A program made the position numbers and the translations under genes. Below, in pieces: positions 9,027 through 17,302 of a stretch of 64,000 nt of DNA. Numbering within the stretch: position 1 is the stretch's first letter; each line of letters starts with the position of its first letter. Origin of the DNA: Trebonia kvetii (GTDB taxonomy: Bacteria > Actinomycetota > Actinomycetes > Streptosporangiales > Streptosporangiaceae). The notes beneath the pieces were generated by a model. The model had not been told where the DNA came from. It saw only the letters and a program-made list of their open reading frames with translations, and ran no database searches. The stretch is from positions 124,001 to 188,000 of the forward strand of contig NZ_RPFW01000004.1 of NCBI RefSeq assembly GCF_007827045.1. Reading direction: 5' to 3'.

Positions 9027-11539
9027 TGACTGGTGACGTTCCCGATGAGGAATTGGCTGCTGCCCATGGCGCACGGTGGACCACCATCGCGACGGCAATC
9101 GTGGGGCTGCTGAACTACGGGTACGCACTGATGCAAACGCGGCTGCTGAATGTGACCACTTATTCTATCTTCGCTGCTGGCCAGGCCCTGATCATATGGG
9201 CGACGGCGATTTCGAACGTAACCGTCCCATGGCTGCTTGTCCAGGGCATGGTCCGTGCCCGCTCCGATGCTGAGCAGGAGACCGCGGTCCGGTTCGGGAT
9301 GCTCGCAAGCGCTGCGAGCGGGGCCGTGGCGGCCTGTGTGGTAGGCATTGTCGCCTCCCAGTTCGGAGGCTCACTGATGGCACTCGTCGTTGCCCTGAGC
9401 ACCCTCATCATCTTCCTGGGCACTGTCACCACCGGCTGGCTGCAGAGCCGGCAGAGCATGCGTTCTTTGTCCCTCCTCTACATCGGGGAAAACGTCCTGA
9501 AGAACCTTGCCGGGCTCTTCCTGGTGATCGTCGGCCTGCGGGAGGTCGGCGCGCTTGCCGCGTTCGGGATCGGCGGCATCGTCATGCTGGTGCGGTGGCC
9601 AACCCTGCCCCGTGCTGCGGGGCGGCTGTGGCTGGCCGCTGCGGCGAACCGCGGACTGTGGCATCGCGCACTCCGCATCGCGGCGGTGCAGGGGATGGTT
9701 TCCCTGCTCACCGTCGTCGACGTGGTTTTGGTTGCCTTGCTGCCCGTCAGTCATGCGTCGGCGGCGAGTTACCAGGTCAGCGCCACGCTGTCCCGGGTGC
9801 CGCTGTTTATAGCCGGGGGGGTGGTGACGGCGTTCTTCCCGTCGCTGTCGCACCCGGCAGCCAGAGGCGCAATCGCCGCCCGGGCGCTACAGATGTATAT
9901 GACGGTGGCGGTGCCAGTCACCGTTGTCGTGGCCACTATGCCTGTCGCCGTTGTTGGGGCCGTGTTCCCGCCCCAGTACGGCGCGATGGCGAGTTTCCTG
10001 AGATTCACCGCCATGGGCGGGCTGGCCATTGGCGGCGTGGCGCTTGTGACGGCTTTCTTCCAAGCCAAGGACGATTATTCGTGCATCCCGTGGCTCGGCG
10101 CAGGCCTGGCAGGCTACGTGGCGGTACTGCTGGCCGGATGGCGGATCGGCGGCATCATGGGTTTGGCCATCGGTATGGCGCTCGGCGCTGTTGCTACCGT
10201 CGCCCTCCTTGGTTATCGCCTCGTGCGCCGCGAGGGCCGCGGGATCTTCGCGCGGATTTCCGTGACCGAACCCATCGCGACGGCCGGAGCGCTGATCCTG
10301 CTCCGGCCGCATCCGGTCCCGTGGATTGTGGTGGCGACGCTCACGGGACTACGCGCGTGCATGCGGTTCCTGCGCCCCGCCGGGCTTCGCCCGCAGATCT
10401 CCACGACAAGGGCGCGTCCGCCGGGCGTCGGGCGCATCGTCATCTCGAGCTTCGACAGCCCTGGTAATCCGCACTACGGAGGCGGAGGCGCTGCGGTTGT
10501 CGAGACGATCGCCCGTTGGCTGGCCGCGGACTATGAGGTCACGGTCGTGACCGTTGCTAACCGTGGCGGGGTGGTAGTGCGGGACGGAATACGCTACCGG
10601 CAATTGCCTTTCGGCTGGGCGGGGCCGCGTGGCGGTCAACTGCTGTTCCATGCATCGCTTCCCGTCCTGGCCCGGCGGACACCACATGACGTGTGGATCG
10701 AGAGTTTCACACCACCCTTCTCGACCAGCTTCCTGCCGTTCTTTTCCGGATCGCCGATCGTGGGATTCGCCCAGAGCCTGTCGGGCAAGCAGATGTGGCA
10801 GCGATACCGGCTGCCATTCTTCCTCATCGAGCGGTTTGGCCTCCGGTTCTACCGCGACGTTGTAGTGCTTAACCCGGCCGATCATGCGCTGGTACTCCGC
10901 TGCAACCCGGAGGCAACGGTCCAGACCATACCGAACTGCATCGAAGTTCCGCACCTGCCGGAGGAGCGGCTAGGCCAGGGGGAGCACATCCTGTTTCTCG
11001 GCCGGATCGAAGTCAGGCAGAAGGGGCTGGACCTGCTGCTGGCAGCGTACGAGCGGAGCGGGCTGGCCATGCCGCTCATCATCGCGGGCGCCGGCACCCG
11101 GCACGAGGAGTCCAGGCTGGCTGCTCTTCTGCAGGCCGCACCCGGTGATGTCCACTGGGTCGGCCATGTCACCGGCCGGCGCAAGCAGCGACTGCTGGAG
11201 GACAGCGCTTTCGTGGTGCTGCCGTCGCGGCACGAGGCATTCGGCCTGGCGGCGCTGGAAGGCATGGCCTGGGGGAAGCCGGTTCTGCATTTCGACCTGC
11301 CTACTTTGCGCTGGATAGACGGCGACGTGTGCGTCCCGTCCTTCGATGCCGACGCCCTCGCCGCCGGGATGCGCACTCTGGCGCGGGACGAGGACATACG
11401 GCGCCGCTTGGGCCAGGCGGCCCGCGCGGCCGCACGCGACCATGGGCAGGCGGAGACGGCGGCTCGCTACCGGACGCTTGTGCGACAACTGCTTGACCCT
11501 GGTGGTGGAGGTTGGTATGCCAGTGAACTTGCTGACTGA
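9026..11539 (+). CDS. Polysaccharide flippase fused to a family 4 glycosyltransferase
   Basis: An 837-residue two-part protein. Residues about 1-440 are a string of hydrophobic helices of the MOP/Wzx polysaccharide transporter type (YALMQTRLLNVTTYSIFAAG near the start). From about residue 468 (VGRIVISSFDSPGNPHYGGGG) a complete GT-B family 4 glycosyltransferase follows, with ILFLGRIEVRQKGLDLL and SRHEAFGLAALEGMAWGKP. There is no stop or frameshift between them. Flippase and glycosyltransferase are normally separate proteins. Fusion suggests sugar addition is tied to export of the lipid-linked glycan. It is coupled to the previous gene by TGATG. Confidence 0.87.
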   Translation: MTGDVPDEELAAAHGARWTTIATAIVGLLNYGYALMQTRLLNVTTYSIFAAGQALIIWATAISNVTVPWLLVQGMVRARSDAEQETAVRFGMLASAASGAVAACVVGIVASQFGGSLMALVVALSTLIIFLGTVTTGWLQSRQSMRSLSLLYIGENVLKNLAGLFLVIVGLREVGALAAFGIGGIVMLVRWPTLPRAAGRLWLAAAANRGLWHRALRIAAVQGMVSLLTVVDVVLVALLPVSHASAASYQVSATLSRVPLFIAGGVVTAFFPSLSHPAARGAIAARALQMYMTVAVPVTVVVATMPVAVVGAVFPPQYGAMASFLRFTAMGGLAIGGVALVTAFFQAKDDYSCIPWLGAGLAGYVAVLLAGWRIGGIMGLAIGMALGAVATVALLGYRLVRREGRGIFARISVTEPIATAGALILLRPHPVPWIVVATLTGLRACMRFLRPAGLRPQISTTRARPPGVGRIVISSFDSPGNPHYGGGGAAVVETIARWLAADYEVTVVTVANRGGVVVRDGIRYRQLPFGWAGPRGGQLLFHASLPVLARRTPHDVWIESFTPPFSTSFLPFFSGSPIVGFAQSLSGKQMWQRYRLPFFLIERFGLRFYRDVVVLNPADHALVLRCNPEATVQTIPNCIEVPHLPEERLGQGEHILFLGRIEVRQKGLDLLLAAYERSGLAMPLIIAGAGTRHEESRLAALLQAAPGDVHWVGHVTGRRKQRLLEDSAFVVLPSRHEAFGLAALEGMAWGKPVLHFDLPTLRWIDGDVCVPSFDADALAAGMRTLARDEDIRRRLGQAARAAARDHGQAETAARYRTLVRQLLDPGGGGWYASELAD

Positions 11540-12338
11540 GCGAGCCCGGCAAGGCTCACCGCTCATCGTGCTATCCCCGCATCTGGACGACGCGGTGCTC
11601 TCGTGCGGTGAGTTGATCATCCGTGCCGCTGAACGCACCGAAGTGACCGTCGCAACGCTGTTCACGGAGGCCGGGCCGCCGCCGTACACGCTCTCGGCGC
11701 GGAGTTACCTGCGCCAGGTTGGGGCACCGGATGCCGAGACGCTCTACAGGCAGCGCCGTTCGGAGGACGGGGCCGCGCTGGAATCGGTCGGGGTCGCCTC
11801 GGTGCTGCACGCCGGACTGGTCGAGGCGCTGTATCGCCGACGGGCGGTTACGGGCGTTCGTCGGCGATGGGCTCGCCTGCTGCCCGAATTGGACCACGTA
11901 TACCCGGTGTACCGGCTGCAGGTGGAGTCCGGGCACCTCGCGCCGTCCGACAGCCGGACGCTGCGGGACGCGTGCCGGTTTGTACAGGGACTGGCGGACC
12001 ACCGATCGGCGCTGGTGCTGGCACCGCTCGGTGTCGGCGGTCATGTTGATCACGTGCTGGCCCGCACCGCGGCGGAGCACAGCGGGGCGCCCATCGTCTA
12101 CTACAGCGATTTCCCCTACAACCTGCGTCAGCAAGCCGATAGGAGCTTCATCGCCCGCAGCGGGCTCATCGAGGCCGGGGCTACGCAGCCCACGGAGGCG
12201 AAGGCCGCGCTGATTCGTGCCTACCGGACACAGGCACGCGCGCTGTTCCCCGGCGATCGCATCCCGCTCGCTCCCGAGGTCTTCTTCTGTCCGGCAAGCA
12301 TGGCTACCCCGAGCGGAGGAACAGGTGACAGCGACTAA
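11517..12338 (+). CDS. PIG-L family N-deacetylase
   Basis: A 273-residue protein of the LmbE/PIG-L family. The zinc motif SPHLDDAVLS is at residues 20-29 (His22, Asp25) and the second ligand motif HVDH at 176-179. It starts at ATG 11517, inside the previous gene by 23 bases, behind a GGTGGTGGAGG ribosome site. Family members remove an acetyl group from N-acetylhexosamines, including lipid- or thiol-linked ones. In this operon the target is probably an N-acetyl sugar of the exported glycan. That could create a free amine for the GNAT/ACP module encoded at the other end of the locus (inference). Confidence 0.85.
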   Translation: MPVNLLTERARQGSPLIVLSPHLDDAVLSCGELIIRAAERTEVTVATLFTEAGPPPYTLSARSYLRQVGAPDAETLYRQRRSEDGAALESVGVASVLHAGLVEALYRRRAVTGVRRRWARLLPELDHVYPVYRLQVESGHLAPSDSRTLRDACRFVQGLADHRSALVLAPLGVGGHVDHVLARTAAEHSGAPIVYYSDFPYNLRQQADRSFIARSGLIEAGATQPTEAKAALIRAYRTQARALFPGDRIPLAPEVFFCPASMATPSGGTGDSD

Positions 12339-14196
12339 CGTCAGAGACGTTACGGCGCGGATCTATCTGAAGGGCGTTCCAGCCCGAGCTACCGGGGTCT
12401 CAGCGGCGGCCATCGGCGTCCTTACCGTCCTGATAAGGCTGGCCATGCGCCGCTCGTTCGATCTGTTCGGCGATGAGGTCATCTACGTCGACTTGGGCCG
12501 CAGCGTCTTCTCCGGAGGGTTCCCCCAGTACCGCGGGTTCAAATTCTTCCTGCACGGGCCGGCCTTCTTCTACCTCGAGACCGGCTGGGCACACATCCTG
12601 GGCACCCAGCACGCCCTGATGAGCTGGATCTACCAGATGCGCGTGCTCAACGCACTGCTGGCCGCGGTAACGGCGATGGTCATCGTCCTGCTGGCAGCCC
12701 GGGCTGATTCCTTGCGCCCAGCTGTTGTTGCCGGCCTGCTCTTCGCCTTTGAGCCATTCTGCATCCGGCAAAATGGCCGGGTCATGCTGGAGACCTCAAT
12801 GATGATGTGGGTGCTACTGGGTTACCTGGTGTTCATCCCGCTCATCGAGAATCCGTCATCACCTCGCGGCCGACTCCGCGCGGTAGCCGCCGGCTTGCTG
12901 TTCGGCTTGGCCGCTCTCACTAAAGACGAGGGTGCTCTGCTCACAGTGATTCCGCTGGCCGCCGCCGCCGCGCTTCGCTGGGGCCCTCGCCGCACCCTGA
13001 CTCTTCTCACCATCGGGACCACGGTCGCCACCTACGCCATGTATGTGGCCCTGATCGCCGCGAACGGATACGCCAGCGCATTCTGGCTGGACAAGACAAC
13101 AGGCGTCCGGCGGCTACTTGGACTGATCCAGGTCACTGGCTTCCACAGTTCCAACGGGATCTCCCTCCCGGCTCGCCTTCTCGCGGAGGGGAGCTACTTC
13201 TCGACGACATATCTGATCCTGATCTTGGCCGTGCCGGCAACGGTGATCATGATCCGTAGCGGTGGCGCGGCGCTCCGGCTCCTGGGGCTCATGTACTGCG
13301 CCGCTGCGCTGGCGCTCGGCTACGCCGTCGTTCTCGGGACCCTCGAGGAACAGGAGCTATATCTGTTGCTGGTGCCGAGCGTGCTGATCATCCCGGTGGC
13401 CGCACGGCGACTGCTCTGTACATCGGCGTCCCGGAGACACCGCGGGACGACGCGCCGACGATGGGAGGCAGTCACCGCCGCGGTGGTGCTGGGGCTCGGT
13501 CTCAGCGTTAATCTCGCGACCTGCACGCAGTGGCTCTTTCAGCCCGACGACGGTTTCACGCGGCTGCTCTCCTATATGACGGCCCATGTACCGCCTAGTG
13601 CGCCCATCACCGATGCGGCGATGGGCTTGAGCGGGGACGTGGGCGCGAACGCGCTGGCCGACTACGGGTATCACGTGGGGTTCTGGGTGACGCCCGCGGC
13701 CCGCTCGCGGTATCACGTCCGTTACGTCCTGGTGCCGTGGGCAGAGGTCAGCCAGGGCTATTCGTACCTGTCCCCGTCACAGGTTCGCCGACTTATCCGC
13801 CCAGGCAGTCTGTTGTTCTCGTTCCGTGGCCGTACCTACGGTGACCTTGCCCTGTACGCGCTACCGGCACGCTTACCGCTCCGTGCCCTGGCACCTGGCC
13901 GTCCCGCTGACAGCATTGCCGGGACCTGGCTGAACACTGACGGTGCCGGCGTCGCACGCCTGATTGTCTTTCAGGATGACGTGGGCAATCGGCCCGATGC
14001 CCCCGAACCCACCGATAGCGATGGCAGCGTGCTGGCCACCCTGGGCGAGGCTGTGGATGTTGTTGCCGCTGATCAAGATGTTGCTCACGGCTCCATTGCG
14101 GTGATCGTAGTAGCCGGTGCGGATCCCGAAGCGCGAGCCGTAAAAGTTGTTATTCTCAATTTTTATGTCATAGATTGGGAAGTCTCCCAATGCTAG
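12325..14196 (+). CDS. GT-C membrane glycosyltransferase (GT39/ArnT-like)
   Basis: A 623-residue protein starting at GTG 12325 behind GGAGGAACAG. It has about 10-12 membrane spans and, in the first external loop, the acidic pair expected of GT-C enzymes (FGDEVIYVD, Asp50-Glu51). Such enzymes transfer a sugar from a polyprenyl-phosphate donor to an acceptor outside the membrane. The family 2 enzyme of this operon could supply that donor. Oddly, the last 108 codons run antisense through the beta-helix gene and look like non-homologous read-through, as though the original stop codon near 13880-13950 was lost. Confidence 0.78.
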   Translation: MTATNVRDVTARIYLKGVPARATGVSAAAIGVLTVLIRLAMRRSFDLFGDEVIYVDLGRSVFSGGFPQYRGFKFFLHGPAFFYLETGWAHILGTQHALMSWIYQMRVLNALLAAVTAMVIVLLAARADSLRPAVVAGLLFAFEPFCIRQNGRVMLETSMMMWVLLGYLVFIPLIENPSSPRGRLRAVAAGLLFGLAALTKDEGALLTVIPLAAAAALRWGPRRTLTLLTIGTTVATYAMYVALIAANGYASAFWLDKTTGVRRLLGLIQVTGFHSSNGISLPARLLAEGSYFSTTYLILILAVPATVIMIRSGGAALRLLGLMYCAAALALGYAVVLGTLEEQELYLLLVPSVLIIPVAARRLLCTSASRRHRGTTRRRWEAVTAAVVLGLGLSVNLATCTQWLFQPDDGFTRLLSYMTAHVPPSAPITDAAMGLSGDVGANALADYGYHVGFWVTPAARSRYHVRYVLVPWAEVSQGYSYLSPSQVRRLIRPGSLLFSFRGRTYGDLALYALPARLPLRALAPGRPADSIAGTWLNTDGAGVARLIVFQDDVGNRPDAPEPTDSDGSVLATLGEAVDVVAADQDVAHGSIAVIVVAGADPEARAVKVVILNFYVIDWEVSQC

Positions 14197-15027
14197 CTGC
14201 ATTCCATCCGCAGCAGCTCCTCCGTGGACATTGTTGAGAGCGTATAGAATGTCGTGTACGGAGCTTTTTATTGTGTGCGCCACTAGGCCGTCGTCGCCGG
14301 ACTGTATGACATTATTGATGACCTCGCCGTGGCTGGAATCGAGGATATGGATGCCGTCCAGCTGGTTGTATCGATTGCTATCGGTAACTCGAACGCTACT
14401 ATTTTCTATGCAGAAGTTCTTGGTGCCCACCATAGTGATTGAGTACGTAAAAGGGTTGCGAACATAGACATGGTTGACGACGACGTTGTTTGAGTTGCGG
14501 CCTTCGATGACATAACCGGCTAGTCGCGCAGGTGTATTGCCGTTCAAGGTATCGCCGCTCTGGTCGGCGGTAAGGTCCGCTATTGTCGTATTTGTCGCCC
14601 CGCCTGTGGTGACTAGGGGATATCCTCCTGTGGGTGACTCGGTGGCCAGGAACCGCGGTCCCGCCTTGATGACGGTAGCTGGACCCATGCCGGTAAGCTC
14701 CACGTTGTTTCTCAGAGTAAGGTGGCCGTTGACCATAAAAGTGCCAGCGCGCAATGTGACAATCCCGCCGCCTAGCCTGCCAGCCGTATTAATTGCGTTC
14801 TGGATCGCAGAATAATCGTCTCCGGAACCGTTCGAGCTGACATCGGTGACTGTTACGTGACGGGAAGCGTTTGCGCCGTTTGCGGAACATGCAAAATTGT
14901 CACTGTTACCTGGTGCCGTCGTAGACGCCACTCCAAAGCCTATCCCTGCGACAGCTGCTGCGCACGTGAGCACTATCATGCCGATTACAGAGGGTTGTGA
15001 GAATATCAGGGAACGGTTTCTCCGCAA
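13873..15027 (-). CDS. Secreted right-handed parallel beta-helix protein (pectate lyase/GH28-like fold)
   Basis: A 384-residue protein with an N-terminal signal or anchor (SVIGMIVLTCAAAVAGIGFG). The entry motif is DDYSAIQNAINTAGRLGGG, followed by rungs with Asn/Val ladders (NNVELTGMG, NNVVVNHVYVRN, IENNNFYGSRFGIRTG) typical of polysaccharide lyase and glycanase beta-helices. A likely catalytic DGIHI/GDDGL pair is present. It starts at TTG 15027 behind AGGGGAAGA. It is visibly lower in GC than the flanking genes, which suggests transfer. It probably binds, trims or cuts the glycan made by the neighbouring operon. The last 324 bases overlap the convergent glycosyltransferase gene. Confidence 0.78.
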   Translation of the reverse strand: MRRNRSLIFSQPSVIGMIVLTCAAAVAGIGFGVASTTAPGNSDNFACSANGANASRHVTVTDVSSNGSGDDYSAIQNAINTAGRLGGGIVTLRAGTFMVNGHLTLRNNVELTGMGPATVIKAGPRFLATESPTGGYPLVTTGGATNTTIADLTADQSGDTLNGNTPARLAGYVIEGRNSNNVVVNHVYVRNPFTYSITMVGTKNFCIENSSVRVTDSNRYNQLDGIHILDSSHGEVINNVIQSGDDGLVAHTIKSSVHDILYALNNVHGGAAADGMQLALGDFPIYDIKIENNNFYGSRFGIRTGYYDHRNGAVSNILISGNNIHSLAQGGQHAAIAIGGFGGIGPIAHVILKDNQACDAGTVSVQPGPGNAVSGTARCQGTER

Positions 15028-15650
15028 ATCTTCCCCTTAGGTCTTGCGCCTTTGAGCGGATGAAATGATCACCCGACCCCTACCCCTCGCATGGCGACTC
15101 ACGCTTACTCGCCTCCCTTACGCTGAGATGCAAGGCCGCAAAGCCAGAGCTGCGGTCATGGAAAGGTCAAGCGCCCAGGCCCGCAGGCCGGTTCCGCTGC
15201 AGCATCCCGCCCAGGGGTACCGCACGCCAGCGCAGCCTCACGCCACCGGGCCGAAGGAGTGACGCCCGGGCGTATGGTTGCGGCTTCAGCCATACACCTA
15301 TAACCCAATACCGGGAACTTAAGGGCAGGCGGGAGACCCGAGCGTGCCCGGCCGGCGCGGTGATTGTGGGCCATCCACGGGAAATGGCCCCGGACGCCGC
15401 CCGGACTGTCGCGTTTTATGCTGATTTGCCCCTCGGCTAACTGCGCGAACGCACGCATCAGGGGGGACGCTACTCGTATTGGGCCCGTGCGCTACTCATA
15501 TTGGGCCGGGGCGGTGGCGGTTGAGCTGGTCGTCGCTCAGGTAGGCCTTGTGAAAAAGGCGCAATACGATGCTGCGGTTAACGACTATTAAGCGCTATCC
15601 TGCACTTAGAGCGCGCCGCCTGGGGGTGGCTGGAGAAGCGAGCGTGAAAG
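15028..15650. other. 623-bp intergenic region without a supported gene
   Basis: It holds the promoter of the leftward beta-helix gene and that of the rightward DUF998 gene. Short ORFs on both strands lack ribosome sites and family resemblance. The only structure seen is a 16-base direct repeat at 15470-15507, listed separately. Confidence 0.5.
15470..15507. repeat. 16-bp direct repeat, 22 bp apart
   Basis: CTACTCGTATTGGGCC at 15470-15485 recurs as CTACTCATATTGGGCC at 15492-15507 (15 of 16 bases identical). The period is 22 bp, about two helical turns, which is typical of tandem regulator sites. It lies about 145 bases upstream of the DUF998 gene. Confidence 0.5.
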
Positions 15651-16526
15651 ATGGGATCTACTGATTCATCTGAGAGATCTACGGATCAAATCAACCGACC
15701 TGTCGAACAAGCCCGGCCGGTGACCCAGCCGGTACGGATCCGGGTTTTCACCAATCGCCATGACTGGATGGGTCCGGTCATCGTTCTACTGAGTTGCTGG
15801 TACTTCGCAGCTCAGGTGCTCACCGCTTGGGTCTTCCGGCCGGAGTACAGCTTCACCTCCAACGCGATCAGCGACCTCGGCAATACGGCTTGCCTGCCGA
15901 ATTCCAATATCTGCTCGCCGCTGTATGTCGTGATGGATGCCTCGATTGGCATCCTCGGCCTCGCCATGATCGTGGGGGCGTTTCTGATCTTCAGCGAGTT
16001 CAGCTTCTCGGAGCACCAGCGCGAACGTGCTGCCGCGCTTGCCGGATTCGTGTGCATGGCACTGGGCGGCGTCGGCGCCATCCTTGTCGGAGCGGTTCCC
16101 GAGAATGTCAATACCGCTCACCTCCACACGGTGGGAACCATCATGGCAATCGGCTTCGGCCAGCTGGCCATTTTGATCCTCGGCCTGGTCCTGATCGAGA
16201 TCGACAACTGGCTCCGTGAGTTCATGATCGTCACCAGCCTCTTCGTGCTGCTGGCCGGCGTCTCCATCGCGGGCAAGCATCAGTTCGGCTTCGGCGGGGG
16301 AGCGCTGGAACGGCTGGCCCAGTACCCGGAGAGCGTGTGGCTGATCCTGTTCGGGTTCTACATCAGCAGAAACCACTCTCACAACAGGCTGATCGGACCG
16401 CACTTCACGCTCTCCGCTGAGGGGCGTCCAGCGCCGGACGCCACGTTCGGGTGGGCCCTGGGAGCATCAGCCAGGTCCGTACGGCGGCGGACAACGCAAC
16501 CGCCGCAGCGGAAGCTTGCGGCTTAA
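15651..16526 (+). CDS. DUF998 family membrane protein
   Basis: A 291-residue protein with a hydrophilic N-terminus of about 38 residues and then six predicted membrane helices. The family signature is the loop FRPEYSFTSNAISDLGNTAC, with a late GxxHQFGFGGGALERLAQYPE segment. DUF998 proteins are bacterial integral membrane proteins of unknown function. It starts at ATG 15651 after GGAGAAG. It is alone on its strand, with a tandem repeat upstream that may regulate it. The C-terminal 60 residues are basic and probably cytoplasmic. Confidence 0.8.
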   Translation: MGSTDSSERSTDQINRPVEQARPVTQPVRIRVFTNRHDWMGPVIVLLSCWYFAAQVLTAWVFRPEYSFTSNAISDLGNTACLPNSNICSPLYVVMDASIGILGLAMIVGAFLIFSEFSFSEHQRERAAALAGFVCMALGGVGAILVGAVPENVNTAHLHTVGTIMAIGFGQLAILILGLVLIEIDNWLREFMIVTSLFVLLAGVSIAGKHQFGFGGGALERLAQYPESVWLILFGFYISRNHSHNRLIGPHFTLSAEGRPAPDATFGWALGASARSVRRRTTQPPQRKLAA

Positions 16527-16766
16527 TCCGGCTGCGTGCTGGGCAGTCGACCAGACGACCGGTTTCGGCGGGCATGCTCGGAGCGGGTGAGGTCGGGGAC
16601 GACAGGCCGCCGGGTCACTTCGAGCCGGTAGCCCTTGACGGACCTGAGCGTCCGCTTGAAGTCTGTTCCATCTGACGCGTTACCGTGTCTGGCCTGCGGG
16701 AAGGATCGCTGGCAGGTAACCGGGGAGGCCGAAAGCTACCGGGGTTTGCACCGATGAGGGGGAGTC

Positions 16767-17090
16767 ATGTCAGTGATCATGACGATGCAGGTCGAGGGGG
16801 ATCCGAAGGCGCTGGAGCAGTTCGTCTCGGACAACACGCAGAAGATGGGGAGCATCCTGGAAGCGGCTAAGCGTCATGGACTCATCGCGCACCGCTTCTA
16901 CGGCTCCGACGACGGCGGCAGCCTGATGGTGCTGGACGAGTGGCCGGACCGGAAGAGCTTTGAGTCCTTCTTCAAAGAGCAGGAGTCCGAGCTCGGGCCG
17001 ATGTTCGAAGCCGCTCAGGTAACAGCGCAAGTCGAACCGAAGTTCTGGGGCGAGCTTGCGACACAAGACGCCTATGGATGGGGTGCCTGA
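16767..17090 (+). CDS. ABM-like dimeric alpha/beta-barrel protein
   Basis: A 107-residue protein with a ferredoxin-like pattern: VIMTMQVEGDPKALEQFV, then HRFYGSDDGGSLMVLDEWPDRKSFESFF. This matches antibiotic-biosynthesis-monooxygenase-like and related small dimeric barrels. A strong ribosome site (GAGGGGGAG) precedes ATG 16767. It stands alone and is followed by a strong hairpin terminator. Members range from heme- or quinone-oxygenases to binding proteins, so no reaction can be given. Confidence 0.72.
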   Translation: MSVIMTMQVEGDPKALEQFVSDNTQKMGSILEAAKRHGLIAHRFYGSDDGGSLMVLDEWPDRKSFESFFKEQESELGPMFEAAQVTAQVEPKFWGELATQDAYGWGA

Positions 17091-17138
17091 TTACGACCTA
17101 GACGCACTGCCCGAGGACAGGAGGCAGTACACCGCTAG

Positions 17139-17172
17139 AGCGCTCCGTCAGTGCGGACACTGACGGGGCGCT
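17139..17172 (+). terminator. Intrinsic-terminator-like hairpin
   Basis: A 15-bp stem (17139-17153 with 17158-17172, one G-T pair) closes a four-base loop, CGGA. It lies 48 bases after the stop of the ABM-like gene. There is no clear T-run, as is common in high-GC bacteria. It is placed to end that transcript before the SNF2 gene. Confidence 0.7.
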
Positions 17173-17302
17173 GTCATGTTCCGGCCTCGGTCCTGTCTAG
17201 CCTCTCTACGAGAGATTTAGTGAGACGTCCGGCGTATCGACCGATATCCTCTATGTCACAATTGGTCCGATCGCCAGTTCTAATACGGAGGTTCTCACCA
17301 CG

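Noticed and set aside
15364..15591. 75-codon plus-strand ORF before the DUF998 gene
   Set aside because: It contains the direct repeat in its second half, lacks a ribosome site and resembles no protein.
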